12,135 nt of DNA from DATFCK01 sp045809745 (lineage in GTDB: Bacteria; Verrucomicrobiota; Verrucomicrobiia; Chthoniobacterales; UBA10450): assembly GCA_045809745.1 (NCBI GenBank), contig JBJMXE010000034.1, positions 1-12,135 of the forward strand, in the 5' to 3' direction. The first letter of the stretch is position 1. Each line of letters opens with the position of its first letter. The notes beneath the pieces are model-generated. The model had not been told where the DNA came from, searched no databases, and saw only the letters and a list, made by a program, of their open reading frames with translations. Below are positions 1 to 6,784 of the stretch, one piece after another. Both the position numbers and the translations under genes were made by a program.

Positions 1-205
1 ATAGGCGCATGGTGATCGCCGCAGTGTGCCATCCACTGGCCACTAATCCTTTAAAGATCGACCGCTCCGCGCTTTTTGTGTCAAGATGGAACATCTGGGG
101 ATCGAATTTGTGAGCGAACTCGATCAGCTGAGTTTCAGTCACGGTGAATGAGTCGGAAACAAAGCGGTCTCCTGGTTTCAGGTCGTCGAAATACCGGGCG
201 GACAT
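1..205 (-). CDS. MaoC-like (R)-hydratase, N-terminal fragment cut by window edge
   Basis: Reading the minus strand from the ATG at 205 gives about 68 residues beginning MSARYFDDLKPGDRFVSDSF and running off the left edge with no stop. The motif FDPQMFHLD at about residues 36-44, followed by SIFKGLVASGWHTAAITMRL, is the hot-dog fold signature of MaoC-like dehydratases. In these enzymes the Asp and His of the FDPQxFHxD stretch form the hydratase dyad acting on enoyl-thioesters. Known members hydrate enoyl-CoA or enoyl-ACP in the cytoplasm. The complete protein is usually about 150 residues, so roughly half is missing. The gene diverges from the TPR gene starting at 263, and an inverted repeat sits 3 bp upstream of its start. 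The family call is firm; the substrate cannot be judged. Confidence 0.88.
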   Translation of the reverse strand, partial: MSARYFDDLKPGDRFVSDSFTVTETQLIEFAHKFDPQMFHLDTKSAERSIFKGLVASGWHTAAITMRL

Positions 206-208
206 CTA

Positions 209-228
209 CTTTCGTTTTCTTACGAAAG
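209..228. promoter_or_regulatory. Perfect inverted repeat in the MaoC/TPR divergent spacer
   Basis: CTTTCGT and ACGAAAG form perfect 7-bp arms around the 6-nt spacer TTTCTT. The element ends 3 bp before the MaoC-like start codon, inside the 57-bp spacer between two divergent genes. It could be an operator or an RNA hairpin in the MaoC-like leader that touches the ribosome binding region. The dyad is seen directly; its role is inferred. Confidence 0.45.
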
Positions 229-262
229 CTGGCGCAGAAAGGGAACTAATATCGTCCGTTGA

Positions 263-786
263 ATGAGTCGTTTTTTGAAGATCTTGCTGATCACCGCGGC
301 GGCAGTTTTCGTCTGCTTCGTCGCCGGCGTCGTTTTTTTGTTACATCTGGCGTTTGGTTACAACGCGGCGTGATTTATTATAAGCGCGCCGATTATGAAC
401 GAGCGCTGAATGATTTTCAGGACGCGGTCCAGTGCGCGCCGAACACTATCGCGTCCTTGCTCATGCGGGGGCGATGTTATCTCGTCCTGAATGACCTGGA
501 GGGTTCGCTGGCCAGGTTCGACGCAGCGATCGCGATGGAACCCGGCAGTATCCAGGCGTATCGAGCGCGTGCCCGCGTTTACGAACGCCGAGGTGAACCG
601 GACAAAAGCCGGCACGACCTGGACGAAGCGAAGCGACTGGCGAAGGCGGTGAAAGAGCGCCCCTCCGCCCACGAGCGATCGAATGAAAGTTCAGATGCTG
701 ATCGTGAGCACGGTCACTCAGCCGGTCTTGGTAGCTCCTATTATCTTCGCCTCCGTCGAAATCCGTCGGAGAAAATCAGAAGCTAA
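263..786 (+). CDS. Membrane-anchored TPR protein, apparent -1 frameshift at a T7 run
   Basis: The ATG at 263 opens a frame giving MSRFLKILLITAAAVFVCFV and further hydrophobic residues, a typical signal anchor, but that frame stops at 371-373. The frame one base back carries three TPR repeats and runs open to 786. The first repeat fits the TPR consensus exactly: W4 in VWLQRG, G8, Y11, A20, F24, A27, P32. The second starts near SLLMRGRCY and the third near YRARARVYERRG. The two frames join smoothly at the T run 333-339: with eight T, or a -1 slip, the junction reads VVFFVTSGVWLQRG and preserves W4. TPR domains bind proteins, and this one would be anchored in the inner membrane. The charged C-terminal tail overlaps the 3' end of the convergent LysR gene by 69 bp. 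The alternative TTG start at 259 in the TPR frame lacks any anchor and is less likely. It may be a pseudogene, a sequence error or slippage. Confidence 0.72.
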
Positions 787-1602
787 ATCCGGTAGTTTTC
801 CCTGCCATAACGCGGCAACAACTAATGGTGGAAAGTCAGTTAGCAGATGGACTCGAGTTCCTGCCGGCGCCTTCCCCTGCGGTTCTGCGAGAAATAGACC
901 CACGCCGAATCCGGACCTGACATATACCGGGATCAGGTCCAGTGAGCTTAACTCCACACTGGTCGGCCAATCCTGCTTTAGTTTGGATAGGCCTTGCCGG
1001 AATAATCGACAGATAGCCTCGTTAGGCGGAAGGCTGATCAGCGGTTCCTGGATGATTTCGCTCCAGAATTTTTTGCCGGAACGGAGCCGCCGCTGTTTAG
1101 GAAGCAACAGAACCAGCGGCACCTTGAGCAGAACCGAGCAGCAGATGCCCGCCGATGGCCGACTTTCAAGGTCGGTAATGGCGAGATCGATTTCCTGTTT
1201 CCGCAGAAGGACTTCGGCTTCGGCCTGGTTCGCATCGTGCAACTGCAGTTTCAAACCAGGGAATTGTTTCCGCTGGTCTTCTAACAGCTTCGGCAGGTGC
1301 TCGCGCAGGATGGTCGCCGGTGCCGCGAGACGCAGCCGCCCGTTCGCTTCTCCCCGCAGCTGACTTCGGGTATCCGCGAGTCCACCGAAGAAGGGGCGGA
1401 CATAATCGTATAATTCTTCCCCGGCCGGTGTGAGATGAAACGGACGTCTCTGGAACAATTTGAGACCGAGATCTTCTTCCAGCCGGATCAACTGGGAGCT
1501 GATCGCTGGCTGTTGGATCCCGTAGGGAATTTTCCGGACCGCTTCGGTGATCCCGCCGTGCTTTGCGACGTAGTAGAACAATTCGAGATGGTGAACATTC
1601 AT
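718..1602 (-). CDS. LysR-family transcriptional regulator
   Basis: The product is 294 residues, the usual LysR length. The N-terminal winged helix-turn-helix spans about residues 1-60: HLELFYYVAKHGGITEAV, then QPAISSQLIRLEEDLGLKLFQRRPFHLTPAG. The substrate-binding-like effector domain follows from about residue 86. I chose the ATG at 1602 because it places the helix-turn-helix at the usual distance from the start; the open frame continues upstream to 1725 only by overlapping the radical SAM gene. The start lies 1 bp after the radical SAM stop (TGAAATG), so translation is probably coupled. LysR regulators are commonly divergent from their targets, whereas this one is last in a three-gene operon and may control that operon through the dyads near 3356-3399. 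The inducer is unknown. Confidence 0.92.
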   Translation of the reverse strand: MNVHHLELFYYVAKHGGITEAVRKIPYGIQQPAISSQLIRLEEDLGLKLFQRRPFHLTPAGEELYDYVRPFFGGLADTRSQLRGEANGRLRLAAPATILREHLPKLLEDQRKQFPGLKLQLHDANQAEAEVLLRKQEIDLAITDLESRPSAGICCSVLLKVPLVLLLPKQRRLRSGKKFWSEIIQEPLISLPPNEAICRLFRQGLSKLKQDWPTSVELSSLDLIPVYVRSGFGVGLFLAEPQGKAPAGTRVHLLTDFPPLVVAALWQGKLPDLASDFLRRISTEAKIIGATKTG

Positions 1603-1603
1603 T

Positions 1604-2929
1604 TCAGGCAGCCAATCTCTGCTCACGTCGCGCCGCGCGAAACGTGCTGAAGAAACGGCGGTGACGTTCCTCGACAAATGCTTCTTCGTACAATCGTTTG
1701 CCAAGCTGCTTGAAACCCTGTTCAAGTTCCGCCGCAGTCATCGTGTCGGGCTGGAAATTGATGTCGAACAGGGTGCAGCGCTCCCATGCCTGCGCATCCG
1801 GGATTCGGCCAGCCTGCCGCAGTCGCTCGTACAACGGCGTTCCGGGAAACGGCGTCATATAGGTGATCTGGACGTCATACAGACCGGAATCCTTCACAAA
1901 GTCATAAACGCTCTCGAACGCATCGGGTCCGCTCCCGTCCAGTCCCACTACGAAACATCCGTTCACGGTAATACCCCGGCGCTGAATGTTCTCCACAGCG
2001 CGTCGATAAAAGTCCAACTGCTTCGCTTTCCAGTTAGACCTTTGCTCGATTCCCTGTAACGCAGAACGGGTCGCGCTCTCAAAGCCAATCAATACCTGCA
2101 CGCAACCCGCTTCTCGCATCATTCGAAGGAGCTCATCATCGGTGGCGATCGATACATCGCTTTCGCTGAACCACCGGATCCCCTCACCGACGAGCGCTCG
2201 CATCAGGCTCCTGGCGTGAGCGCGATTCACGAAGGTGTTGTCGTCGGCAAATTCGATAAATGGGTCGCGCCACAACTCCTTCACTCGCCTGATTTCGGCG
2301 ATCACTTTGCTGACCGGCTTGACCTTAAAGGCCGGTGAGATTCGGATGGAAGCAGCGCAGAATTCGCATCGCCACGGGCACCCCCGTTGAGTCTGAACGG
2401 TGAACCTCGGATACCGATCCGGTTCCAACAAATCGAAACGTGGCATGGGTGACGTGGCCAGGTCAAACGGCCGCATTCGGGCGTCGTAGACCGCTTGGAG
2501 AACTCCACGTTCCAGATCAGCGACTACATCCGGCCAGACCGATTCGCCCTCGCCGATAACGATGGAGTCGGCGTGAGCAATCGCCTCGTTGGGCATGAGA
2601 GACACGTGCAACCCTCCGAGAATCACTCGAGTGCCGATGTCGCGGAACCGGGCCGAAAGCGCATATGCTTCCTTTGCCGTAGCGGTCAGACTGGAAATGG
2701 CAACGAAATCGAAGTCTCGGGGTAATTCATCTCGATCCACGTCGCGGATCTCCAAATATTGCACTTCGATGGACGGAGGCGTCATGCCGGCCAGAGTCAA
2801 GAGACCCAGGCTGGGAAGCGCCTCGATGGCATTCTTTCGTCGGGCCATGCCCGGGAATGTGAGCCCGAGGGAAAGAAGCTCCGGATCGCACAACCGGAGC
2901 CCACTCATCGCGACAAATCCAATCTTCAT
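1604..2929 (-). CDS. B12-binding-domain type radical SAM enzyme
   Basis: The 441-residue product has an N-terminal Rossmann-like region of about 140 residues resembling cobalamin-binding domains (VILGGLHVSLMPNEAIAHAD, then IVIGEGESVWPDVV). The radical SAM core carries the cluster motif C184-x3-C188-x2-C191 in RGCPWRCEFC. Later core elements are FADDNTF, VLIGFES and MTPFPGTPLYERL. Enzymes with this layout use a 4Fe-4S cluster and S-adenosylmethionine, and many add methyl groups or rearrange lipids, pigments or natural products. A cobalamin-contacting DxHxxG motif is not visible, so B12 use is uncertain. The ATG at 2929 overlaps the stop of the upstream membrane gene (ATGA). The same frame is open back to 3469, but that extension only shadows the membrane gene. 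The substrate is unknown. Confidence 0.9.
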   Translation of the reverse strand: MKIGFVAMSGLRLCDPELLSLGLTFPGMARRKNAIEALPSLGLLTLAGMTPPSIEVQYLEIRDVDRDELPRDFDFVAISSLTATAKEAYALSARFRDIGTRVILGGLHVSLMPNEAIAHADSIVIGEGESVWPDVVADLERGVLQAVYDARMRPFDLATSPMPRFDLLEPDRYPRFTVQTQRGCPWRCEFCAASIRISPAFKVKPVSKVIAEIRRVKELWRDPFIEFADDNTFVNRAHARSLMRALVGEGIRWFSESDVSIATDDELLRMMREAGCVQVLIGFESATRSALQGIEQRSNWKAKQLDFYRRAVENIQRRGITVNGCFVVGLDGSGPDAFESVYDFVKDSGLYDVQITYMTPFPGTPLYERLRQAGRIPDAQAWERCTLFDINFQPDTMTAAELEQGFKQLGKRLYEEAFVEERHRRFFSTFRAARREQRLAA

Positions 2930-3327
2930 GACCGCGGCCAGTTCGAAAGGAGCGCAGCGATGGCAACAAACAGACTGCCTACCGGGACTGGAAACAGATA
3001 GTGGAGCGATTTGCGCCAGGCACAGAGGACGCAGCAAATCGGCATCGTGACTGTTGCCGCCAGCAGACACAGCGATACGATGCGGCCCGGCGCAACCGCA
3101 AAACCGGTCATGAAGACGGTTAGACCGAATAGAAAGTTGATGAAGGCGAGGCCGAAGAACGAGACATGGGCGAGCCTCAGAAGACGCCGCCGATGAGAAC
3201 CGTAGCCGCCAAGCCAATCGTCTTTCAGGAACCAGTTGCCGATGACCGCGCCGGACAGAACACCGGCGGCAACTCCCAGCCACGCCAACCGCACATTGAA
3301 TAACACCAACTGCTGAGCCGTTTGCAT
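2926..3327 (-). CDS. Small four-helix membrane protein of unknown function
   Basis: The 133-residue product begins MQTAQQLVLFNVRLAWLGVA and has about four hydrophobic segments near residues 13-33, 52-76, 82-102 and 110-128. A basic loop (SHRRRLLRLAH) precedes the second helix, which begins at a histidine, H54. I do not recognise a family. It is the first gene of the minus-strand operon: its stop overlaps the radical SAM start by 4 bp, and a promoter-like stretch lies 40-70 bp upstream. No strong Shine-Dalgarno precedes its ATG. A role as a membrane partner of the radical SAM enzyme is inferred from position alone. The hydrophobic pattern and tight linkage make it a real gene despite its small size. 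Confidence 0.8.
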   Translation of the reverse strand: MQTAQQLVLFNVRLAWLGVAAGVLSGAVIGNWFLKDDWLGGYGSHRRRLLRLAHVSFFGLAFINFLFGLTVFMTGFAVAPGRIVSLCLLAATVTMPICCVLCAWRKSLHYLFPVPVGSLFVAIAALLSNWPRS

Positions 3328-3355
3328 GGCCGCAGAATACCCGGCGAGGCTCCAT

Positions 3356-3399
3356 CTTATAAATCGATAATATATAAGAAATCATTGATACAATCAATG
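3356..3399 (-). promoter_or_regulatory. Promoter with two overlapping dyads for the membrane/radical SAM/LysR operon
   Basis: On the minus strand TTGATT (3397-3392) is separated by exactly 17 bp from TATATT (3374-3369), a good sigma70-type promoter about 40 bp before the operon's first ATG. A perfect 17-bp dyad, CATTGAT-ACA-ATCAATG (3383-3399), covers the -35 box. A second dyad, CTTATA-11 nt-TATAAG (3356-3378), covers the -10 box and start region and has the T-N11-A spacing of LysR-type sites. This is the most AT-rich stretch of the neighbourhood. Binding by the operon's own LysR protein is inferred. Confidence 0.6.
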
Positions 3400-3437
3400 C
3401 CGGCCTCGAGGCTCGGGCACACCGACTGTCGGCCGAA

Positions 3438-3465
3438 TGACAGGTGGCGAAACTTCCACTTGTCA
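3438..3465. repeat. Hairpin-forming inverted repeat
   Basis: TGACAGGTGG and CCACTTGTCA form a 10-bp stem with one G-T pair around an 8-nt loop. It lies between the minus-strand operon promoter and the tRNA and partly overlaps the heptamer array. No T tract follows, so a Rho-independent terminator is unlikely. Its role is unknown. Confidence 0.4.
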
Positions 3466-3492
3466 CCACTTACTTCTCAATTATCACTTAGC
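3452..3492 (+). repeat. Degenerate ACTTNTS heptamer array upstream of tRNA-Val
   Basis: Successive units read ACTTCC, ACTTGTC, ACC, ACTT, ACTTCTC, AATTATC and ACTTAGC. The 7-nt periodicity is imperfect. The same unit type occurs just before the second tRNA copy at 11076-11116. I recall similar short degenerate tandem units in intergenic DNA of Verrucomicrobiota, but this was not checked. No function is assigned. Confidence 0.5.
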
Positions 3493-3570
3493 TGCGCCGC
3501 TGTGACCGAAACGGCACGCCCGTGAACTCACGAATTCAGCGGGCCTGGCCGCCGGAAGCTTGGCGGACGC

Positions 3571-3642
3571 GGGCGGTTAGCTCAGTGGTAGAGCATCTCG
3601 TTTACACCGAGGGGGTCGGGGGTTCGAAACCCTCACCGCCCA
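3571..3642 (+). tRNA. tRNA-Val (anticodon TAC)
   Basis: The 72-nt sequence folds as a complete cloverleaf. The acceptor arm is GGGCGGT/ACCGCCC with discriminator A at 3642. The D arm is GCTC/GAGC, and U8 and A9 are present. The anticodon arm is TCTCG/CGAGG with loop TTTACAC, which places TAC at 3603-3605. The T arm is GGGGG/CCCTC with loop TTCGAAA. The 3' CCA is not encoded. It reads GUA valine codons. A stem-loop follows at 3661-3683. I see no obvious promoter immediately upstream. Confidence 0.95.
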
Positions 3643-3660
3643 AATCCGAAACGGCGGGGT

Positions 3661-3683
3661 TCACACGGCATATTTGCGTGTGA
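3661..3683 (+). other. Stem-loop 18 nt after tRNA-Val
   Basis: TCACACG and CGTGTGA form 7-bp arms around the 9-nt loop GCATATTTG. Its position suggests a 3' processing or weak termination structure for the tRNA transcript, although no T tract follows. The rest of the spacer up to 3789 shows no clear promoter and no Shine-Dalgarno for the ABC gene. Confidence 0.4.
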
Positions 3684-3789
3684 TAGGCTGTTGCCATCGA
3701 TCGAGCCCTTTGGCGCTGCGACCCGTGACCTTCTGGGCGCCGTGGCGATTCGGGGATCGCACCCTCACCCTCCGAAATCGTAGAAAATC

Positions 3790-5088
3790 ATGGTCGACTG
3801 GACGATTCGTCTTCACAACCTGGGCAAGCTTTACCCGATGCGCGGAGCTGCCACGGTGAATGGTAGCCTGCGCGACGACGCCACGGCCTGGTTAGGCAAA
3901 GTAGTGCGCCGGAAACCAGCCGAAGAAGGTCACGCGAGCCAAGACCAATCCTTCTGGGCATTACGCGATGTCTCATTGGAAGTGGCAAAGGGTGAGGTGC
4001 TCGGAATCGTAGGAAGAAATGGCGCAGGGAAGAGTACTCTTCTAAAGATCCTTGCGCGCATCACGCCGCCAACGAACGGCAAAATCGAATTTCGCGGACG
4101 TGTCGGAGCACTCCTTGAAATCGGCACCGGATTTCACCGCGAATTGAGCGGCCGCGAAAACGTTTTCCTGAACGGATCCATTCTTGGAATGCGTCGTAGC
4201 GAAGTTGCGGCGAAGCTCGACGAAATCCTCGCCTTCGCCGAGATCGAGAAGTTCGTCGACACACCGGTGAAATATTACAGCTCAGGCATGTATGTCCGCC
4301 TGGCCTTCGCAGTGGCAGCTCATCTCGATACCGACATCCTGTTAGTCGACGAAGTTCTTGCCGTCGGCGACGTGCGGTTTCAGAAAAAATGTCTCGGGAA
4401 AATGGAAAGCGCGGCTCGAGCAGAGGGCCGCACGGTGGTTTTCGTAAGCCACAACATGAATGCAGTGCAGCGTTTGTGCTCCCGGGGCCTCTTTTTGGAA
4501 CAAGGCCGAGTAGCCTGCGTTGGCAGCAGCGGCGAAATTGTGACCGCCTACCTGTCGGCCTGCGGCCCGCAATCGGCCGGAGCGGACGTCTGGATAGAAC
4601 TCGAGGACGCGAAACGATTCGGCAGCGGAGAAGTACAGTTTTCGTCGGTCCGGTATCGAAGCGATCTGGCCGCCACCGGTTTTCAGCCATACCCCGAAGG
4701 GCCTGTTCAATTGACAATGCTGTTAAAAACGCAGCGGCCGACATCAGTGGGAAGTGTAGCGGCAACATTTTACACCGCAGACGGCACGAAACTGGTGAAT
4801 GCCGATACGATAGCGTTAGGCAGAGTCATTCGGCTGAACGGCGGAATGAGCGAAGTGCAACTCACCATCAAGCAACTTCATCTTAATCCCGGCAGTTTTA
4901 TCCTTGGTCTCTACCTGGCCGATCCGCAGGGCGCCGTTTTCGATCACATCGAGTCGGCCTTTGAGATCAGCGTGGCCGACGTGGAACGCAACAAACTCGG
5001 CCAACGACCGGTCCAGGATGGAACTGTGTTTTGCGATTTCGAATTTGTAGAATTGCACCATCATGCTGATCGACGCGCACACGGTTGA
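3790..5088 (+). CDS. Polysaccharide-export ABC transporter ATPase with Wzt-like C-terminal domain
   Basis: The 432-residue product is an ATP-binding subunit of the O-antigen/teichoic-acid export family (Wzt/TagH-like). It has Walker A GRNGAGKST at residues 75-83, the degenerate signature YSSGMYVRLAF near 163-173 that is typical of this family, Walker B ILLVDE ending at D187-E188 followed by VLAVGD, and the H-loop His221 in VFVSHNM. Beyond about residue 255 lies a beta-rich extension of some 175 residues that fits the Wzt carbohydrate-binding domain, which recognises the finished glycan before export. An in-frame TAG lies three codons before the start, so ATG 3790 is the earliest start. Its end overlaps the GMC gene by 26 bp. 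The partner permease (Wzm/TagG type), normally adjacent, is not in this window. Confidence 0.93.
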   Translation: MVDWTIRLHNLGKLYPMRGAATVNGSLRDDATAWLGKVVRRKPAEEGHASQDQSFWALRDVSLEVAKGEVLGIVGRNGAGKSTLLKILARITPPTNGKIEFRGRVGALLEIGTGFHRELSGRENVFLNGSILGMRRSEVAAKLDEILAFAEIEKFVDTPVKYYSSGMYVRLAFAVAAHLDTDILLVDEVLAVGDVRFQKKCLGKMESAARAEGRTVVFVSHNMNAVQRLCSRGLFLEQGRVACVGSSGEIVTAYLSACGPQSAGADVWIELEDAKRFGSGEVQFSSVRYRSDLAATGFQPYPEGPVQLTMLLKTQRPTSVGSVAATFYTADGTKLVNADTIALGRVIRLNGGMSEVQLTIKQLHLNPGSFILGLYLADPQGAVFDHIESAFEISVADVERNKLGQRPVQDGTVFCDFEFVELHHHADRRAHG

Positions 5089-6784
5089 ACGGGACGCGCG
5101 TATTGAAGCGGATATTTGCATCGTCGGCACCGGACCGGCGGGCCTGACTCTGATTAAAGAACTGGCGGCTGAACCGGTCCGGGTCTGCGCTATCGAAAGC
5201 GGCGGCCGCGATCTTGAGCCTAACGCCCAGGCGCTTAACCAGGGGACAACGATCTCGCCGGATGGTTACCCCTCTCATCTACTAGCCGCCGCCCGGCGAC
5301 GTCAGCTTGGTGGGACAGCGAATCTTTGGGATGACGAATTAAATGCCGGTGAAGGTGATGAGCTGGTCCGGTTAGTTCCTCTGGATGCCATCGATTTCGA
5401 GAAACGCGACTGGATCCCGCACAGCGGATGGCCTTTTGATAAATCGCATCTCAATTCGTTTTATGACCGCGCTCTGCGACTGGCCGGTGCCGGGTCTTTT
5501 GCCTACGACGTCGCCACTTGGAAGAGTAATCATTCTGAACTGCCCATTCCTGGTGTGCGACTCGGGACAGTCATGTCTCAGTTTGGATCGCGCACCATCT
5601 TCACCCGCGATCTGCCCAATGGCGCGGCGACTGCAGCAAATGTTTCCGTGTATTTGAACGCGACGGTGCTTGAAGTCGTAGTCAACGATGGCCGGGGCCA
5701 GCACGCGCGCATTGCCGCATCGCCAGACCGAGAATTTCAGATCGCAGCCAAGGTTTTCGTTCTCGCTGCGGGCGGGATTGAAAATGCGCGATTACTTCTG
5801 CTCTCCAACAGCGGGCAACCGGGTGGGCTCGGTAATCAGCACGACCTCGTTGGCAGATTTTTTATGGATCATCCCACGTTTCGCCTTGGCCTACTTTGCC
5901 CGGCTGACCAGAACCTCTTGCGCTCAGCGGGTCTTTACGATCACCACGTCGTCAAAGGCATCCCGGTGATGGGAAAACTTATTTTCCGTGAAGAAGTTAT
6001 GCGGCGAGAACAGATGCTGAATATTTGCGCGACGATTACGCCGCGGGGGCGCAGTTATGAGTCACGTGCCGTTAAGATCATTAAACGCGCCGCGAAACTA
6101 CAATCCGTCGCCGCGGCGAAGCTGCTCACAACGGAGTTTCGCTCAATTGCGGCGGGCTCGCTCGAGCTGCTACTTCACGGCTACGAGCGGCTGACAAATC
6201 AAAAGCCGCGTTACTTCGAGAACAAGGGAGGTTGGTCGCGGTCACAAAATCTTGAGCGAGATCATCGGAAATTCGAATTCAGCTGCTTGTCCGAACAGTC
6301 GCCCGATCCCGAGAACCGGGTGAGCCTGAGCGACGACGTCGATCCGTTGGGACAGCGCAAAGCGCAACTGCACTGGCGCTGGAATGACCTTGACCTTCGA
6401 AGTATCAGTCGAGCGCAGGAAATTCTGAAAGAAGAATTGGAGCGAGGCGGACTCGGGAAGTTTGAGACGCAACGATACCTCGACTGGGAACAGCGCCCAA
6501 TGGTGGCGAGTCCTCACCATCTTCTCGGTACCACCCGAATGCATGTGAACCCACAGGAAGGCGTGGTTGACGCGAACTGCCGCATACATGGTATCCAAAA
6601 CGTATATGTGGCTGGCAGTTCCGTCTTTCCAACAGGCGGGTTTGCGAACCCCACCTTAACAATCGTTGCCCTGGCATTACGCTTGGCTTACCATCTAAAG
6701 GAGCTGATGAGATCCCCCAGCTCACCCATCTCGAGTTCAACTAACGGCGCGAGCACAGCGTCAGAACCCGGAATCTGCGGGTGA
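5063..6784 (+). CDS. GMC-family flavin oxidoreductase
   Basis: The 573-residue product has an N-terminal FAD-binding Rossmann motif, ADICIVGTGPAGLTLIKELA, with E43 of AIESGG ending the second strand. The mid-section has RRQLGGTANLW, typical of the family, and VLAAGGIENARLLL near residues 233-246. The C-terminal GMC domain has H485/H486 in HHLLGTTRM and N529 in GGFANPTLT, the expected catalytic His and Asn. Relatives oxidise alcohols or sugars (glucose-methanol-choline, fructose and gluconate dehydrogenases). Its place inside a glycan operon suggests it modifies a sugar residue or a lipid alcohol there, but this is inference. No signal peptide is seen, so it is probably cytoplasmic. It overlaps the genes on both sides (26 bp and 4 bp), so translation is likely coupled. 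The last 25 residues or so are Ser-rich and look unstructured. Confidence 0.92.
   Translation: MLIDAHTVERDARIEADICIVGTGPAGLTLIKELAAEPVRVCAIESGGRDLEPNAQALNQGTTISPDGYPSHLLAAARRRQLGGTANLWDDELNAGEGDELVRLVPLDAIDFEKRDWIPHSGWPFDKSHLNSFYDRALRLAGAGSFAYDVATWKSNHSELPIPGVRLGTVMSQFGSRTIFTRDLPNGAATAANVSVYLNATVLEVVVNDGRGQHARIAASPDREFQIAAKVFVLAAGGIENARLLLLSNSGQPGGLGNQHDLVGRFFMDHPTFRLGLLCPADQNLLRSAGLYDHHVVKGIPVMGKLIFREEVMRREQMLNICATITPRGRSYESRAVKIIKRAAKLQSVAAAKLLTTEFRSIAAGSLELLLHGYERLTNQKPRYFENKGGWSRSQNLERDHRKFEFSCLSEQSPDPENRVSLSDDVDPLGQRKAQLHWRWNDLDLRSISRAQEILKEELERGGLGKFETQRYLDWEQRPMVASPHHLLGTTRMHVNPQEGVVDANCRIHGIQNVYVAGSSVFPTGGFANPTLTIVALALRLAYHLKELMRSPSSPISSSTNGASTASEPGICG

Noticed and set aside
683..1363. 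Plus-strand open frame of 226 codons
   Set aside because: It lies antisense to the LysR gene, has no recognisable domain and a Ser/Arg-rich shadow composition.
718..1725. LysR gene with 41 extra N-terminal residues
   Set aside because: The extension overlaps the radical SAM 3' end, and the helix-turn-helix begins right after ATG 1602.
1604..3469. Radical SAM gene extended to a 621-residue protein
   Set aside because: The upstream 180 residues are Arg/Ser/Cys-rich, antisense-like sequence overlapping the membrane gene and promoter. The natural start is the ATGA overlap at 2929.
3452..3492. CRISPR-like repeats
   Set aside because: The units are about 7 nt, imperfect and without spacers of regular length; no cas genes are present.
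4061..4768. Minus-strand open frame of 235 codons inside the ABC gene
   Set aside because: It is Arg-rich shadow coding opposite conserved ABC motifs.
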